In this document: positions 1-10,326 of the stretch, one piece after another
Numbering within the stretch: the first letter of the stretch is position 1
Layout of the letters: each line of letters opens with the position of its first letter
The notes under the pieces: generated by a model
Databases searched by the model: none
Told to the model about the DNA's origin: nothing
What the model saw: the letters and a program-made list of their open reading frames with translations, nothing else
Program-made: the position numbers and the translations under genes
Origin: Sphaerisporangium perillae
GTDB lineage: Bacteria; Actinomycetota; Actinomycetes; Streptosporangiales; Streptosporangiaceae
DNA length: 64,000 bases
NCBI RefSeq assembly: GCF_023276435.1
Contig: NZ_JALLPO010000021.1
Coordinates: 1 to 64,000, forward strand
Direction of reading: 5' to 3'

Positions 1-208
1 GCTCGCGGAGCCGGGCGCGCTCGCTGACGCTCAACGGCGGCTCGTCGGTCGCGTGCTCGCGCCGATAAGCATTGACCCAATTGCCAAGGGTCGCCTCGTG
101 TACCCCGAGTTCCTTCGCGACCTGAGCAACCGGACGAGATGTCTCGATCACCAGCTTCACGGCCTCTTCCTTGAACTCAGGCGAGAAGTTCCTACGATTC
201 CGCGACAA
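1..208 (-). CDS. IS3-family transposase OrfA, 5' part (runs off the window)
   Basis: The reverse strand encodes about 69 residues beginning SRNRRNFSPEFKEEAVKLV after a TTG start at 206-208, with AAAGGAAG a few bases upstream. It continues with a helix-turn-helix (VAQVAKELGVHEATLGNWV), the Transposase_8 / IS3 OrfA N-terminal DNA-binding domain. OrfA binds the element ends and is fused to the catalytic OrfB by frameshifting. The gene is cut by the window edge, so whether the element is intact cannot be judged. Codon use is less GC-biased than the neighbours, as expected for a mobile element. Confidence 0.8.
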   Translation of the reverse strand, partial: MSRNRRNFSPEFKEEAVKLVIETSRPVAQVAKELGVHEATLGNWVNAYRREHATDEPPLSVSERARLRE

Positions 209-248
209 CCATCTTCCTTTCCAGACGACCCCAATCTTAGTGGGGGCA
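1..248 (-). mobile_element. IS3-type insertion sequence, end inside the window
   Basis: About 40 bp upstream of the OrfA start the reverse strand reads TGCCCCCACTAAGATTGGGG, beginning at 248. It looks like an IS3-family terminal repeat with the usual 5' TG. The other end lies outside the window, so the repeat partner and target duplication cannot be seen and the boundary is approximate (within about 8 bp). Confidence 0.5.
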
Positions 249-271
249 CTGTCCGGAAGGCTCGGGGCGGC

Positions 272-367
272 TCAGTCGGCGGTCAGGCCGACGGGGCAGC
301 TCACGCCGATGCCGCCGGGGGCGCAGTACCCATTTGGCACCGTGAAAGGTGGTAGTCATCCGCTTCA
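272..367 (-). pseudogene. msrA 3' remnant (second copy)
   Basis: Read on the minus strand, this stretch encodes [20 protein letters not shown] followed by TAD and a TGA stop at 272-274. That is the C-terminus of a peptide methionine sulfoxide reductase A. The intact msrA at 1279-1941 ends [20 protein letters not shown], and the 15 bases TACCCATTTGGCACC are identical in both. The preceding DDYH residues are out of frame after a small deletion, and the rest of the gene is absent. The divergence suggests an old paralogue or transferred copy rather than a recent duplication. Confidence 0.7.
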
Positions 368-457
368 GGCAGTAGGGCCTATACGGAGTTGAGTGTACGG
401 CGGGGCCCCTTCGCTCTGGCCGGCGATCAACATCCCAAAGCCGGTCGGACACCAGTG

Positions 458-998
458 TCAGCCGAGGACCGTCGCCGAGCGCCCCTCGTTCACGGTGTAC
501 GCACCCGCGGAGATCGCGCCGAGACTCGCAGGGGTGAGGGTCAGCGAGACGACGCCGCCGGGCAGTACGCGGGAATACTCGTCCACGCTCGTGAACGTCG
601 CGGGCGTCGATCCGTCCGGGAACAGGCGCTTCCCCGTCCCGACGACGACTGGGTACTGGAGCAGCCGGTAGAGGTCGACAAGTCCCTGCCTGATGCAGCG
701 TCTGCACCAGCTTCCAGCTTCCGTGAACCTGGAGTTCCCTCCCGGGAAGCTCCTTGAGCCGGCGTACCTCGTCGACCAGTTCACCGCGCAGGACGGTCGT
801 CGGGCTCCAGTCGGCTTCCTCGTCGGTCAGCGTCGAGCTGACGACATACTTCGGCAGCGTGTTGAGCTTGGTGGCGATCAGATCGTCCGGTTCGGTGACC
901 TTCGGCCAATACCCACCGAGCAGATTGAAGCTCGCGCGGCCGAAGAGGAAGGCGTCGGCCTCCCGGAACCAGCTCTCGACAACCTCGTTGGTGTGCGC
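458..998 (-). pseudogene. RibD-C / dihydrofolate-reductase-like protein, broken
   Basis: Two minus-strand frames join into one recognisable protein. Frame one (about 998-686) reads ESWFREADAFLFGRASFNLL, then NTLPKYVVSSTLTDEEADW and a VDEVRRLKELPGRELQVHGS segment. Frame two (about 684-458) continues LVDLYRLLQYPVVVGTGKRL FPDG to a stop at 458. This is the RibD C-terminal / DHFR-like family of small NADPH-binding reductases. A single-base frameshift near 684-690 separates the halves. The first ~40 residues, with the usual LDGV motif, are missing where IS4-derived sequence abuts. It is non-functional unless the frameshift is a sequencing error, and the missing N-terminus argues against that. Confidence 0.75.
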
Positions 999-1003
999 CG
1001 AGC

Positions 1004-1170
1004 CTGCGCGTGTGCCGCAGCGCTTCATCGACCATCTCGAACGGGATCAGCTGGGTGAGTTCTCCCAGGTGGCCAGGAGCGAAGGCGCCGGAGGCCACGA
1101 CGGCCTCTCCGGGCATGACAGACTGGACGTCCAACGGGGCTCCTGCTGGTCCGTGATCTTGGTCGACCAC
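1004..1170 (-). pseudogene. IS4-family transposase N-terminal fragment
   Basis: The minus strand encodes a segment with SGAFAPGHLGELTQLIPFEM and VDEALRHTRR, the signature of the IS4 transposase N-terminal domain (PF13006 type, common in actinomycete IS4 elements). After VDEALRHTRR the similarity stops and the DHFR-like pseudogene begins in another frame. The DDE catalytic domain is absent. The sequence GTTAACTGAACGGCATTGGG at about 1215-1234 may be the matching element end. This is a decayed insertion whose one-sided deletion removed the start of the reductase gene. Confidence 0.65.
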
Positions 1171-1278
1171 TGTTCTAGCAGGAGCTCCGCTGCTCTTGAC
1201 AATCCCCGCCGATCGTTAACTGAACGGCATTGGGGCTAGCCGGGCGACCAAGGGCCAGGATCAGTCAGTTACCGCAGG

Positions 1279-1941
<663 letters not shown>

Positions 1942-2079
1942 CGCGCACCTCCGTCTGACGCCGTTGCAGTGTGACCAACCACCGAGAGGTCTCCGTTGTT
2001 CCTGTGGTAAGCATCACTTAATAGATCGCGAAGACCTACTTAATTGTGGTAAAGGCTGTCAGCAGCGAAGATAGGCTTC

Positions 2080-2997
2080 ATGCCTGATTCACGCCGTGGC
2101 GTCCTGTATGGCATCGCCGCCTACACCATGTGGGGCCTGTTCCCCCTCTACTGGCCTCTGCTCAAGCCCTCGGGCGCGGTCGAGATCCTGGCGCACCGCA
2201 TGGTCTGGTCGCTGGTCGCCGTGATCGCGGTGCTGGCCGTGCGGCGTCACTGGTCGTGGTTCCGCGAGCTCGCCCGGCAGCCGAGGAAGCTCCTCCTGCT
2301 GACCCTGGCCGCCGTGGTGGTGTCGGTGAACTGGGGCGTCTACATCTACGCCGTGAACGCCGGGCATGTGGTCGAAAGTGCACTCGGGTACTTCATCAAT
2401 CCCCTCGTGAGCGTGCTGTTCGGTGTGCTGGTCTTCCGGGAACGGCTGCGCACGTGGCAATGGGTGGCCGTGGGGTTCGGCGCGCTCGCCGTCGTCGTGC
2501 TCACGGTGGACTACGGACGCCCGCCGTGGATCGCTCTCGTGCTCGCGGTGAGCTTCGGCACCTACGGTCTGATCAAGAAGTCCGCGAACGTGGGCGCTGC
2601 CGAGAGCCTGGCGGTGGAGACGCTGGTCCTTCTGGTCCCCGCTATGGCGTATCTGGTGTTCCTGCAGGTCCAGGGAACGGCGACCTTCGGTACCGAAGGG
2701 GTCGGCCACGCCGCGCTGCTCGCGGGTGCCGGCGTGGTGACCGCGATCCCGCTGATGGCCTTCACCGCCGCGGCGATCCGCGTCCCGCTCACGGTGATCG
2801 GGCTTCTGCAGTACATCGCGCCCATTCTGCAGTTCTTGTGTGGTGTGCTGGTGGCCCACGAGACCATGCCGCCTAGCCGCTGGGCCGGTTTCGCGATCAT
2901 CTGGCTCGCCCTGGCCGTCTTCAGCTGGGAGGGTTTGCACAACGCCCACGCGGTCCGGCGCGCGGCGAGCCGGGCTCCCGCCCTGGAGGCCGTCTGA
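2080..2997 (+). CDS. rarD: RarD-type EamA/DMT permease
   Basis: The 305-residue protein has ten predicted membrane segments arranged as two EamA repeats. It opens RRGVLYGIAAYTMWGLFPLY WPLL, typical of RarD (historically 'chloramphenicol-sensitive protein'), and contains the conserved NWGVYIYAVN and LGYFINPLVS segments. Substrate is unknown for the family; small-metabolite export is the usual assumption. It ends in a short cytoplasmic tail. It is monocistronic and divergent from msrA across a 138-bp gap. Confidence 0.9.
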   Translation: MPDSRRGVLYGIAAYTMWGLFPLYWPLLKPSGAVEILAHRMVWSLVAVIAVLAVRRHWSWFRELARQPRKLLLLTLAAVVVSVNWGVYIYAVNAGHVVESALGYFINPLVSVLFGVLVFRERLRTWQWVAVGFGALAVVVLTVDYGRPPWIALVLAVSFGTYGLIKKSANVGAAESLAVETLVLLVPAMAYLVFLQVQGTATFGTEGVGHAALLAGAGVVTAIPLMAFTAAAIRVPLTVIGLLQYIAPILQFLCGVLVAHETMPPSRWAGFAIIWLALAVFSWEGLHNAHAVRRAASRAPALEAV

Positions 2998-3123
2998 CCT
3001 ACGCCGCCGGACGTATCCGCCGCGCCGGGGCTACCCCCTCGGCGGTACGACGGCCGCCGCCGCCCGGCTGACGACGGTGCCCCCTCCCGGGCGAGAGCAT
3101 CGACGGGAACCGAGGGGGTACCG

Positions 3124-3939
3124 ATGGCAGATCGCCTTTTTCGCTTCGGAGTCGTCGCGGCCACGGCCGGGGACGCCGGTCAGTGGACCGCGCTCGCCCG
3201 CCGGGCCGAGAACCTGGGGTACGCGACGTTCCTGACGCCGGACACGCTCAACACCCTCCCGCCACTACTCGCGCTGAGCGCGGCGGCGGCGGCGACCACC
3301 TCGATCGGGCTCGGCACCTTCGTCCTCGCGGCCCCGTACCGGCGCCCCGAGCAGCTCGCCTGGGAGGTCGACGGGCTGAACTTCCTGTCCGGCGGCCGGT
3401 TCGAACTGGGCCTGGGCGCCGGGCGGCCGGACGCCGAGCAGGACGCGGCCAGGCTGGGAATGCCCTACGGCACGGCCGACCAGCGCATCAGGCGGCTGGA
3501 AGAGGTGATCCGCCAGGTGCGGAAATGGCCGGGGACCGGCGGACCGGCCCCTCGCCTGCTGATCGCCGGCGGCGGGGCCCGGATGCTCGGCTTCGCCGCC
3601 AGGAACGCCGACACCGTCGCACTGGGGCTGCCGGCCTCCACCCCGGAGGACGGCCTCGCCGAGCACGTACGGCTGATCGAGCAGGCCAGTGACGACTTCG
3701 GCAGGCTGGAGCTCAGCGCCGGGATCCACGTGGTCGGGGACGAGATCCCGCCGTGGCTGGCCGGGCAACTGGGCCCGGACGTCCCCGCGGACTCGATCGC
3801 GATACTGAACGGGACGCCGCGGCAGATGGCCGACCGGCTGCTCCGCCGCAGGGACGCTCACCACATCTCCTACATCACGGTGAACGCGATGTTCGCCGAC
3901 CGGCTGGCTCCGGTGGTCGACCTGCTCGCCGGCACCTGA
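3124..3939 (+). CDS. LLM-class F420-dependent oxidoreductase
   Basis: This 271-residue protein has the luciferase-like monooxygenase TIM-barrel fold. Visible signatures are the N-terminal RFGVVAATAGDAGQW strand, LGTFVLAAPYRRPEQLAWEV (strand 4), and LSGGRFELGLGAGRPDAEQ followed by a LGMPYGT loop. In actinomycetes such short LLM proteins usually use coenzyme F420 rather than flavin; substrate cannot be inferred. GAGGGGGTA lies just upstream of the ATG. It stands alone between rarD and the convergent polyprenyl synthase gene. Confidence 0.85.
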   Translation: MADRLFRFGVVAATAGDAGQWTALARRAENLGYATFLTPDTLNTLPPLLALSAAAAATTSIGLGTFVLAAPYRRPEQLAWEVDGLNFLSGGRFELGLGAGRPDAEQDAARLGMPYGTADQRIRRLEEVIRQVRKWPGTGGPAPRLLIAGGGARMLGFAARNADTVALGLPASTPEDGLAEHVRLIEQASDDFGRLELSAGIHVVGDEIPPWLAGQLGPDVPADSIAILNGTPRQMADRLLRRRDAHHISYITVNAMFADRLAPVVDLLAGT

Positions 3940-4019
3940 GCCGTGCCCGGGTCCCGTCGGCTCGGCGCTCGTCGGGCCGGGCCGCCGGCCACGCCACCGC
4001 AGCCGGCAGCCATCGGGGT

Positions 4020-5018
4020 TCAGCCCGAGCGGTCGGCCACGTAGTCGCAGAGGGCGAGCAGGGCCGCGCGGGCCGGGATGTCGGGCAGGGCCAGCAGGTC
4101 CGCGCGGGCCCGGTCGATCCAGGACATCAGCTCCGCCCGCGCCCGCACCATGGCCTCGTTGCCCCGGAGCAGTTCCACGGCCTCCTGCACGTCCTGCTCG
4201 GCGACCGGCCCGGCGAGCAGCTCGCGCAGCCGGGCGTCCTGCGGAGCCGAGGACTCCAGCGCGTACAGCACGGGGAGCGTGCGGATGCCCTCGCGCAGGT
4301 CGGTGCCGGGGGTCTTCCCGCTCTCGCCGGCCGAGGAGGCGACGTCGAGCAGGTCGTCGCCGAGCTGCCAGGCGACCCCGATGGCCTCGCAGGCGCTGGT
4401 GAGGCGCTCGACGATCTCGGCGGGCGCGCCGGCGAGCATGCCGCCGAAGCGGCCGGAGGTGGCGATCAGGGAGCCGGTCTTGTCGGCGAGCACTTCGATG
4501 TAGTGGCTGACGGCGTCGACGCCGGGACGCGGTCCGATGGTCTCGCGGATCTGGCCGCGCACGAGCCGGGAGAACGTCTGCGCCTGAATGCGGACCAGCT
4601 CGGGTCCGAGGTCGGCGAGGATCTCCGACGCCTGGGCGAAGAGGTAGTCGCCGGTGAGGATGGCGACCGTGTTGTCCCAGCGGGCGTTGGCCGACGGGGT
4701 TCCCCGCCGCACCCGCGCCTCGTCCATGACGTCGTCGTGGTAGAGGGTGGCGAGGTGGGTCAGCTCGATGACCACCGCCCCCGGCACCACGCCGGGGGCG
4801 CTGGAGTCACCGAAGTGCGACGCCAGCAGCACGATCATCGCGCGGAACCGCTTGCCGCCTGCCTCGATGAGGTGCTTGGACGCCTCCGCGACGAAGGCGT
4901 CCTCGCTGTCGGCGGACGTGCGGAGCAGCTTCTCCACGGCCTCGAGGCCACTGGCGATGTCCGCTGCCAGCCCCTCGTCGATGTGAGGCAGGTCGACTAC
5001 GGGCGGCGCGGGCATCAA
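4020..5018 (-). CDS. Polyprenyl diphosphate synthase (menaquinone side chain)
   Basis: This trans-prenyltransferase of about 332 residues condenses isopentenyl diphosphate onto allylic diphosphates. The first Asp-rich motif is HDDVMDEARVRRG and the second is QLGDDLLDVAS. GGKRFRAMIVLL and the lysine/arginine substrate pocket are also present. The position 9 bp after nuoN and the menG/menJ genes at the head of the same strand point to the menaquinone tail as product. AGGAG precedes a TTG at 5018 by 6 bases; an ATG at 5015 is the alternative start. Chain length cannot be read from sequence alone. Confidence 0.9.
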   Translation of the reverse strand: MMPAPPVVDLPHIDEGLAADIASGLEAVEKLLRTSADSEDAFVAEASKHLIEAGGKRFRAMIVLLASHFGDSSAPGVVPGAVVIELTHLATLYHDDVMDEARVRRGTPSANARWDNTVAILTGDYLFAQASEILADLGPELVRIQAQTFSRLVRGQIRETIGPRPGVDAVSHYIEVLADKTGSLIATSGRFGGMLAGAPAEIVERLTSACEAIGVAWQLGDDLLDVASSAGESGKTPGTDLREGIRTLPVLYALESSAPQDARLRELLAGPVAEQDVQEAVELLRGNEAMVRARAELMSWIDRARADLLALPDIPARAALLALCDYVADRSG

Positions 5019-5027
5019 GCATTACTC

Positions 5028-6584
5028 CTAACGGACGAACAGCGACTGCGCGGCCGTGTGCGCGAGGTCGAGCACCGGCTGCGGGAAGACCCCGAGGACT
5101 ACGGTAGCCGCTGCCGCCAGTGTGACCACAGCCGCGGTGCCTATGCTGGGGACGGCGATGGTGGGGCCTTCGGGCGCCGGATCGCTGAAGAACATCAGGA
5201 CGATCACGCGCACGTAGAAGAACGCCGCCATCGCGGACGTCACCACACCCACGATGACCAGCTGAACCGCACCACCGGAGACCGCTGCGGCGAACACTGC
5301 GTACTTCCCGAAGAACCCCGATGTGAGCGGGATTCCGGCGAAGGCGAGTAGGAAAAGCGCGAAGATGCCCGCGAGGATGGGCGACCGCTTGCCCAGGCCC
5401 GCCCAGCGGGACAGGTGGCCCGCCTCGCCGCCGGGGTCGCGCACCATGGTGACGACCGCGAAGGCGCCGACCGTGGCGAAGCCGTAGGCCACCAGGTAGA
5501 ACAGGATGCCCGACAGGGCGTTCGCGTTCTGCGCCTCCTTGCCGGTGGCCACCACGGCCGTGAGCAGGAAGCCGGTGTGGGCGATCGAGGAGTAGGCGAG
5601 CATGCGCTTGATGTCGGTCTGGGTGATCGCGAGGATCGCACCGACCACCATCGTGAGGATGGCGACGGCCCACAGCACCGGGGTCCACTCGGCGTCGAGG
5701 TTGCCGAGCGCGACCCAGAAGACCCGCAGCAGCGCGCCGAACGCGGCGATCAGGGTGCCCGAGGCCATCAACGCGGTGATGGGCGTGGGCGAGCCCTGGT
5801 ACACGTCGGGCTTCCACGCCTGGAACGGCGCGGCACCGATCTTGAACAGCAGTCCGACGCCGAGCATCGCCGCGCCCATGAACAGCAGGCTGTCCTGGCC
5901 GCCGACGGTGCTGAGGGACTTCTCGATGGCCGACAGGTCGACCGATCCGGCGTAGCCGTACAGCAGCGCCGTGCCGTACAGGAAGAACGCCGAGGAGAAG
6001 GCGCCGAGCAGGAAGTACTTCATCGCCGCCTCCTGCGAGAGCAGGCGGCGACGGCGGGCCAGGCCGCAGAGCAGGTACAGCGGCAGCGACATGACCTCGA
6101 GGGCCACGAACATGATCAGCAGGTCGTTGGCGGCGGGGAAGAGCATCATGCCGCCGACGGCGAAGAGCACCAGCGGGTAGATCTCGGTGTGGGCGCCGCC
6201 CTCGGAGATCGCCCGGTCCTCCTCGGCGCTGCCCGGCACGGCCGCGGCCTGCGCGACGAAGTGGTCGTCGTCGTTGATCAGCAGGACGCTGACGATGGCG
6301 AGCAGCAGGATCGCGCCCCAGATGAACAGGGACGGCCCGTCCACGGCGACCGCGCCCATGGCGGCGGCGTGGCGCACGCCCTGGATGCCCTGCCAGACGG
6401 TCAGCGCGAACGCGCCGAGCATCGACAGCACCGTGAGCGGCATCTGGATCGACTTGCGCAGGTAGCGCGGCGTGAACGCCTCGACCAGGACACCGATCAT
6501 CGCCGCGCCGAAGACCAGGAGCATCGGTGAGAGCTCCGCGTATTCGATCGTCGGCGCGTCAATGGCGGCGGCGAGCGTGCTCAC
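5028..6584 (-). CDS. nuoN: NADH-quinone oxidoreductase subunit N
   Basis: NuoN is one of three antiporter-like proton-pumping subunits of complex I. The 518-residue protein has about 14 membrane helices with the Proton_antipo_M core, including LLFKIGAAPFQAWKPDVYQG and TDIKRMLAYSSIAHTGFLL. The GTG start overlaps the nuoM stop (GTGA), showing translational coupling. An inserted acidic loop (DDDHFVAQAAAVPGSAEEDR) near residues 105-125 is typical of actinobacterial NuoN. Confidence 0.97.
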   Translation of the reverse strand: MSTLAAAIDAPTIEYAELSPMLLVFGAAMIGVLVEAFTPRYLRKSIQMPLTVLSMLGAFALTVWQGIQGVRHAAAMGAVAVDGPSLFIWGAILLLAIVSVLLINDDDHFVAQAAAVPGSAEEDRAISEGGAHTEIYPLVLFAVGGMMLFPAANDLLIMFVALEVMSLPLYLLCGLARRRRLLSQEAAMKYFLLGAFSSAFFLYGTALLYGYAGSVDLSAIEKSLSTVGGQDSLLFMGAAMLGVGLLFKIGAAPFQAWKPDVYQGSPTPITALMASGTLIAAFGALLRVFWVALGNLDAEWTPVLWAVAILTMVVGAILAITQTDIKRMLAYSSIAHTGFLLTAVVATGKEAQNANALSGILFYLVAYGFATVGAFAVVTMVRDPGGEAGHLSRWAGLGKRSPILAGIFALFLLAFAGIPLTSGFFGKYAVFAAAVSGGAVQLVIVGVVTSAMAAFFYVRVIVLMFFSDPAPEGPTIAVPSIGTAAVVTLAAAATVVLGVFPQPVLDLAHTAAQSLFVR

Positions 6585-8110
6585 TGGCCTGCCCCCTTCT
6601 TCTCAGCGGTGACGGGTATGGCGGGGGTGAACGGCTGCACGTGCACGCTCGTGAGGGTCTGCTGGACCGCTGGGTTGATCACGTCGAGCAGCGGCTTGGG
6701 GAAGAACCCGAAGCCGATGAGCAGCGCGAGGAGCGGGACCACGACGACCTTCTCGCGGAGGTTCAGGTCGGGGAACGCCTTGACCTTCTCGGCGGTCGGG
6801 CCGGTCATCATCCGCTGGTACATCCACAGGATGTAGACGGCCGCGAGGACCATGCCCGACAGGGCGATGATGCTCGGGACGATGTACCGCTCGTAGGTTC
6901 CGATCAGCACGAGGAACTCGCTGACGAAGGTCGACAGGCCGGGTAGCGACAGGGACGACAGGCCGGCGACCAGGAAGGTGCCCGCCAGCACCGGGGCGAC
7001 CTTCTGCACGCCTCCGTAGTCCGCGATGTACTGCGAGCCCCGCCGGTTGATCAGGAAGCCCGCGAGCAGGAACAGCGCGCCGGTGGAGAACCCGTGGTTG
7101 ACCATGTACAGCGTGGCGCCGGAGCCGGCGTCGGCGGTCATGGCGAAGACGCCCATCGTGATGAAGCCGAAGTGCGAGATCGACGTGTAGGCGATGAGCC
7201 GCTTCATGTCGGTCTGCCCGATGGCCACGATGGCGCCGTACACGATGCCGATGACGCTGAGCGCGATCACCAGCGGCGTGAAGAACTTCGCCGCGTCCGG
7301 GAAGAGCTCCAGGCAGAAGCGCAGCATGCCGTAGGTGCCGACCTTGTCCAGGACGCCGACCAGCAGGACGGCCGCGCCGGCGGGCGCCTGGGCGGCGGCG
7401 TCGGGCAGCCAGGTGTGGAACGGCCAGAGCGGCGCCTTGACGGCGAAGGCGATGAAGAAGCCGAGGAACAGCCACTTCTGCGTGGCGGGGTCCTTGATGA
7501 CCCCGATGAGCTCGGGCTGCAGGAACGTGCCCTTGTCGGCCACGACGTAGAGCGCGATCACGGCCACCAGCATGAGCAGGCCGCCGAACAGCGAGTACAG
7601 CAGGAACTTGACGGCCGCGTAGGACCGCTGGGCTCCGCCGTACGATCCGATCATGAAGTACATCGGGATCAGCATGGCCTCGAAGAAGACGTAGAACAGG
7701 AAGATGTCGGTCGCCGCGAAGACGCCGATCATCATCGCCTCGAGCACCAGGATGAGCGCGAAGTACGTCTTGACCGACCGCTTGGCCTCGGGCCGGTCGG
7801 CGTCGTGCCAGGAGGCCAGCACCACGATCGGGACCAGCACCACGGCCAGCGCGATCAGCACCAGGGCGATGCCGTCGACGGCGACCGCGTAGTGCACGCC
7901 GAACGACGGGATCCAGGAGTAGACCTCGCTGAACTGGTCACGAGCCCCGGACGGGTCGAACTGGGTCGCCATGGCGAGCGTGAGCGCCAGCACGACGAGC
8001 GAGACCGCGAGCGTGAGCTGCTTGGCGAGCTTGTCGTTGCCCTTGGGCACCGCCGCCACCGCCAGCGCGCCCACCACGGGCACGCCCATCAGGATTGAGA
8101 GCCAGGGCAT
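6581..8110 (-). CDS. nuoM: NADH-quinone oxidoreductase subunit M
   Basis: This 509-residue antiporter-like membrane subunit of complex I contains the conserved KAPLWPFHTWLPDAAAQAPA segment with its pump lysine, and TDMKRLIAYTSISHFGFI. The start was set at the ATG at 8108-8110, which overlaps the nuoL stop as ATGA. Upstream in-frame sequence is Arg/Pro-rich and is the shadow of nuoL. It acts with NuoN and NuoL in proton translocation. Confidence 0.97.
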   Translation of the reverse strand: MPWLSILMGVPVVGALAVAAVPKGNDKLAKQLTLAVSLVVLALTLAMATQFDPSGARDQFSEVYSWIPSFGVHYAVAVDGIALVLIALAVVLVPIVVLASWHDADRPEAKRSVKTYFALILVLEAMMIGVFAATDIFLFYVFFEAMLIPMYFMIGSYGGAQRSYAAVKFLLYSLFGGLLMLVAVIALYVVADKGTFLQPELIGVIKDPATQKWLFLGFFIAFAVKAPLWPFHTWLPDAAAQAPAGAAVLLVGVLDKVGTYGMLRFCLELFPDAAKFFTPLVIALSVIGIVYGAIVAIGQTDMKRLIAYTSISHFGFITMGVFAMTADAGSGATLYMVNHGFSTGALFLLAGFLINRRGSQYIADYGGVQKVAPVLAGTFLVAGLSSLSLPGLSTFVSEFLVLIGTYERYIVPSIIALSGMVLAAVYILWMYQRMMTGPTAEKVKAFPDLNLREKVVVVPLLALLIGFGFFPKPLLDVINPAVQQTLTSVHVQPFTPAIPVTAEKKGAGQ

Positions 8111-10020
8111 CACAGGTTCCCTACGACGAACCATGCGCCGACCAGGAGGGCGGCACCGAAGAAAATCGACAAGGCGTACGACCGGACGAAGCCGGTCTGG
8201 ACGCGGCGCAGGCGGCCGGACGTGCCGCCGATGAGCGCCGCCAGCCCGTTGACCAGACCGTCGACGCCGCGGTTGTCGAAGTACACCGCGAGCCGGGTCA
8301 GCCACTGGCCGGGACGCATGAACAGCGCCTCGTTGATCGCGTCGCCGTACAGGTCACGGCGGGCGAAGACGGTGAGGAACGACCCGCGCGGCGCGACCGC
8401 CGGGACCTCGGCCCTGCCGTAGCGCATCCACGCGTAGGCGACGCCGACCGCGACCAGCGCGAGGGTCGCCAGGCCGGTGACGCTGAACGGGTGGAAGGAC
8501 GGCATCTCCTCGGGGCGTCCGACGGCCGGGGCGAGGAACTCCATGAAGCGGTTGCCCGCGATGAGGAAGCCGCCTCCGAAGACCGATCCGATCGACAGGA
8601 TGATCAGCGGCCAGGTCATCACGGCGGGCGACTCGTGCGGGTGGACGTCCTTCTCCCAGCGCGGCTTGCCGTGGAAGGTCATGAAGAACAGGCGCGACAT
8701 GTAGAAGCCGGTGATGCCCGCGCCGATCACGGCGAGCCAGCCGAGGATCGGGTTGTGCTCCATCGCGGTCTCGATGATGCCGTCCTTGGTCCAGTAACCG
8801 GACAGCAGCGGGAAGCCGATGATCGCCAGGTAGCCGAGCCCGAAGGTGATCCAGGTGATCTTCATCTTCGAGGCGAGGCCGCCGAACTTGCGCATGTCGA
8901 CCTCGTCGTTCATCGCGTGCATGACCGAGCCGGCACCGAGGAACATGGAGGCCTTGAAGAAGCCGTGCGCGATCAGGTGGGCGATGGCGAACGCGTAGCC
9001 CACCGGGCCGAGGCCGGCGGCGAGCATCATGTAGCCGATCTGCGACATCGTCGACCCGGCGAGGGCCTTCTTGATGTCGTCCTTGGCGGTACCGATGATC
9101 GCACCGGCGAGCAGCGTCGCCACGCCTACGATGGTCACGACGAGCGCCGCGGTCGGGGCCCCGACGTAGATCGGGCCGGAGCGGACCACGAGGTAGACGC
9201 CGGCGGTGACCATGGTGGCGGCGTGGATGAGGGCCGAGACCGGGGTCGGGCCCTCCATCGCGTCGAGGAGCCAGGACTGCAGCGGGAGCTGCGCCGACTT
9301 GCCGCACGCGCCGAGCAGGAGGGCGAGGCCGATGAGGGTCAGCGTGCCCTGCGACGCCTGCGGGACGCCGGACATGACGGGGCCGAAGGCCACGGTGCCG
9401 AACGTCGTGAAGATGACGAAGATGCCGAGGGCGAGGCCCATGTCACCGACGCGGTTGACGATGAAGGCCTTCTTGGCCGCGGCGGCCGCCGAGGGCTTGT
9501 GCTGCCAGAAGCCGATCAGCAGGTAGGACGCCAGGCCCACGCCCTCCCAGCCGACGTACAGGCCGAGGTAGTTGTCGGCCAGCACCAGCAGCAGCATCGC
9601 CGCGATGAAGAGGTTCAGGTAGGCGAAGAACCGCCGCCGGTTCGGGTCGTGCGCCATGTAGCCGATCGAGTAGATGTGGATCAGCGATCCGACACCGGTG
9701 ATCAACAGGGCGAACGAGATCGACAGCGGGTCCAGCAGCAGGCCCATCTTGACGTCGATCGTGCCGCCGGGCAGGAAGTCGTACAGCTCCACCACGCGGC
9801 GGCGCTGGTCGGGTCCGAACCCGAGCAGTTCGACGAAGACGAGCACGGCGACCACGAACGACGCCAGTGACATGGCGACGCCGAGGAGGTGCCCCCAGCG
9901 GTCGGTGCGGCGGCCGCCCAGCAGCAGGATCGCGGCCCCCAGCAGGGGCAGGACGATCGTCAGCCAGGAGACGCCTATCACTCCACCGGAGTGCTGGACG
10001 ATCTCAGCAGCGGTTTCCAC
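8110..10020 (-). CDS. nuoL: NADH-quinone oxidoreductase subunit L
   Basis: NuoL is the distal proton-pumping subunit with the long lateral helix. The 636-residue protein has 15 or more membrane segments. Signatures include [43 protein letters not shown] and [19 protein letters not shown]. The GTG start lies 9 bp after the nuoK stop, and the stop overlaps nuoM. Confidence 0.97.
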   Translation of the reverse strand: METAAEIVQHSGGVIGVSWLTIVLPLLGAAILLLGGRRTDRWGHLLGVAMSLASFVVAVLVFVELLGFGPDQRRRVVELYDFLPGGTIDVKMGLLLDPLSISFALLITGVGSLIHIYSIGYMAHDPNRRRFFAYLNLFIAAMLLLVLADNYLGLYVGWEGVGLASYLLIGFWQHKPSAAAAAKKAFIVNRVGDMGLALGIFVIFTTFGTVAFGPVMSGVPQASQGTLTLIGLALLLGACGKSAQLPLQSWLLDAMEGPTPVSALIHAATMVTAGVYLVVRSGPIYVGAPTAALVVTIVGVATLLAGAIIGTAKDDIKKALAGSTMSQIGYMMLAAGLGPVGYAFAIAHLIAHGFFKASMFLGAGSVMHAMNDEVDMRKFGGLASKMKITWITFGLGYLAIIGFPLLSGYWTKDGIIETAMEHNPILGWLAVIGAGITGFYMSRLFFMTFHGKPRWEKDVHPHESPAVMTWPLIILSIGSVFGGGFLIAGNRFMEFLAPAVGRPEEMPSFHPFSVTGLATLALVAVGVAYAWMRYGRAEVPAVAPRGSFLTVFARRDLYGDAINEALFMRPGQWLTRLAVYFDNRGVDGLVNGLAALIGGTSGRLRRVQTGFVRSYALSIFFGAALLVGAWFVVGNL

Positions 10021-10029
10021 GGCGACCTC

Positions 10030-10326
10030 TTAGTACTTCAGCAGGTTGGCGTCGTCCACCGACGCGGACCTGCGGGTTCGGAAGATCGTCACGATGATCG
10101 CGAGACCCACGACGACCTCGGCGGCGGCCACGATCATCACGAAGAACGCGATGATCTGGCCTTCCAGGTTGCCGTGCTGCCGGGCGAAGGTGACGAAAGC
10201 CAGGTTGCAGGCGTTGAGCATCAGCTCCACGCACATGAACACGACGATGGCGTTGCGGCGTACCAGCACGCCGACGCCGCCGATGGCGAACAGCAGCGCG
10301 GAGAGCACCAGGTAGTGGGTGGTCAC
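10030..10326 (-). CDS. nuoK: NADH-quinone oxidoreductase subunit K
   Basis: This 98-residue, three-helix subunit of the membrane arm is the normal length for the family. It contains [24 protein letters not shown] with the conserved glutamate in helix 2 that belongs to the proton path. A GTG start overlaps the nuoJ stop (GTGA). The cytoplasmic C-terminus is basic. Confidence 0.97.
   Translation of the reverse strand: MTTHYLVLSALLFAIGGVGVLVRRNAIVVFMCVELMLNACNLAFVTFARQHGNLEGQIIAFFVMIVAAAEVVVGLAIIVTIFRTRRSASVDDANLLKY

Noticed and set aside
3753-5351. A plus-strand frame crossing the LLM gene end, the polyprenyl synthase and nuoN.
   Set aside because: It spans three genes of normal coding character and encodes no recognisable domain.
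8095-9870. A plus-strand frame of 591 codons antisense to nuoL.
   Set aside because: It is a low-complexity Arg/Asp/His/Glu-rich shadow. nuoL has complete antiporter motifs.
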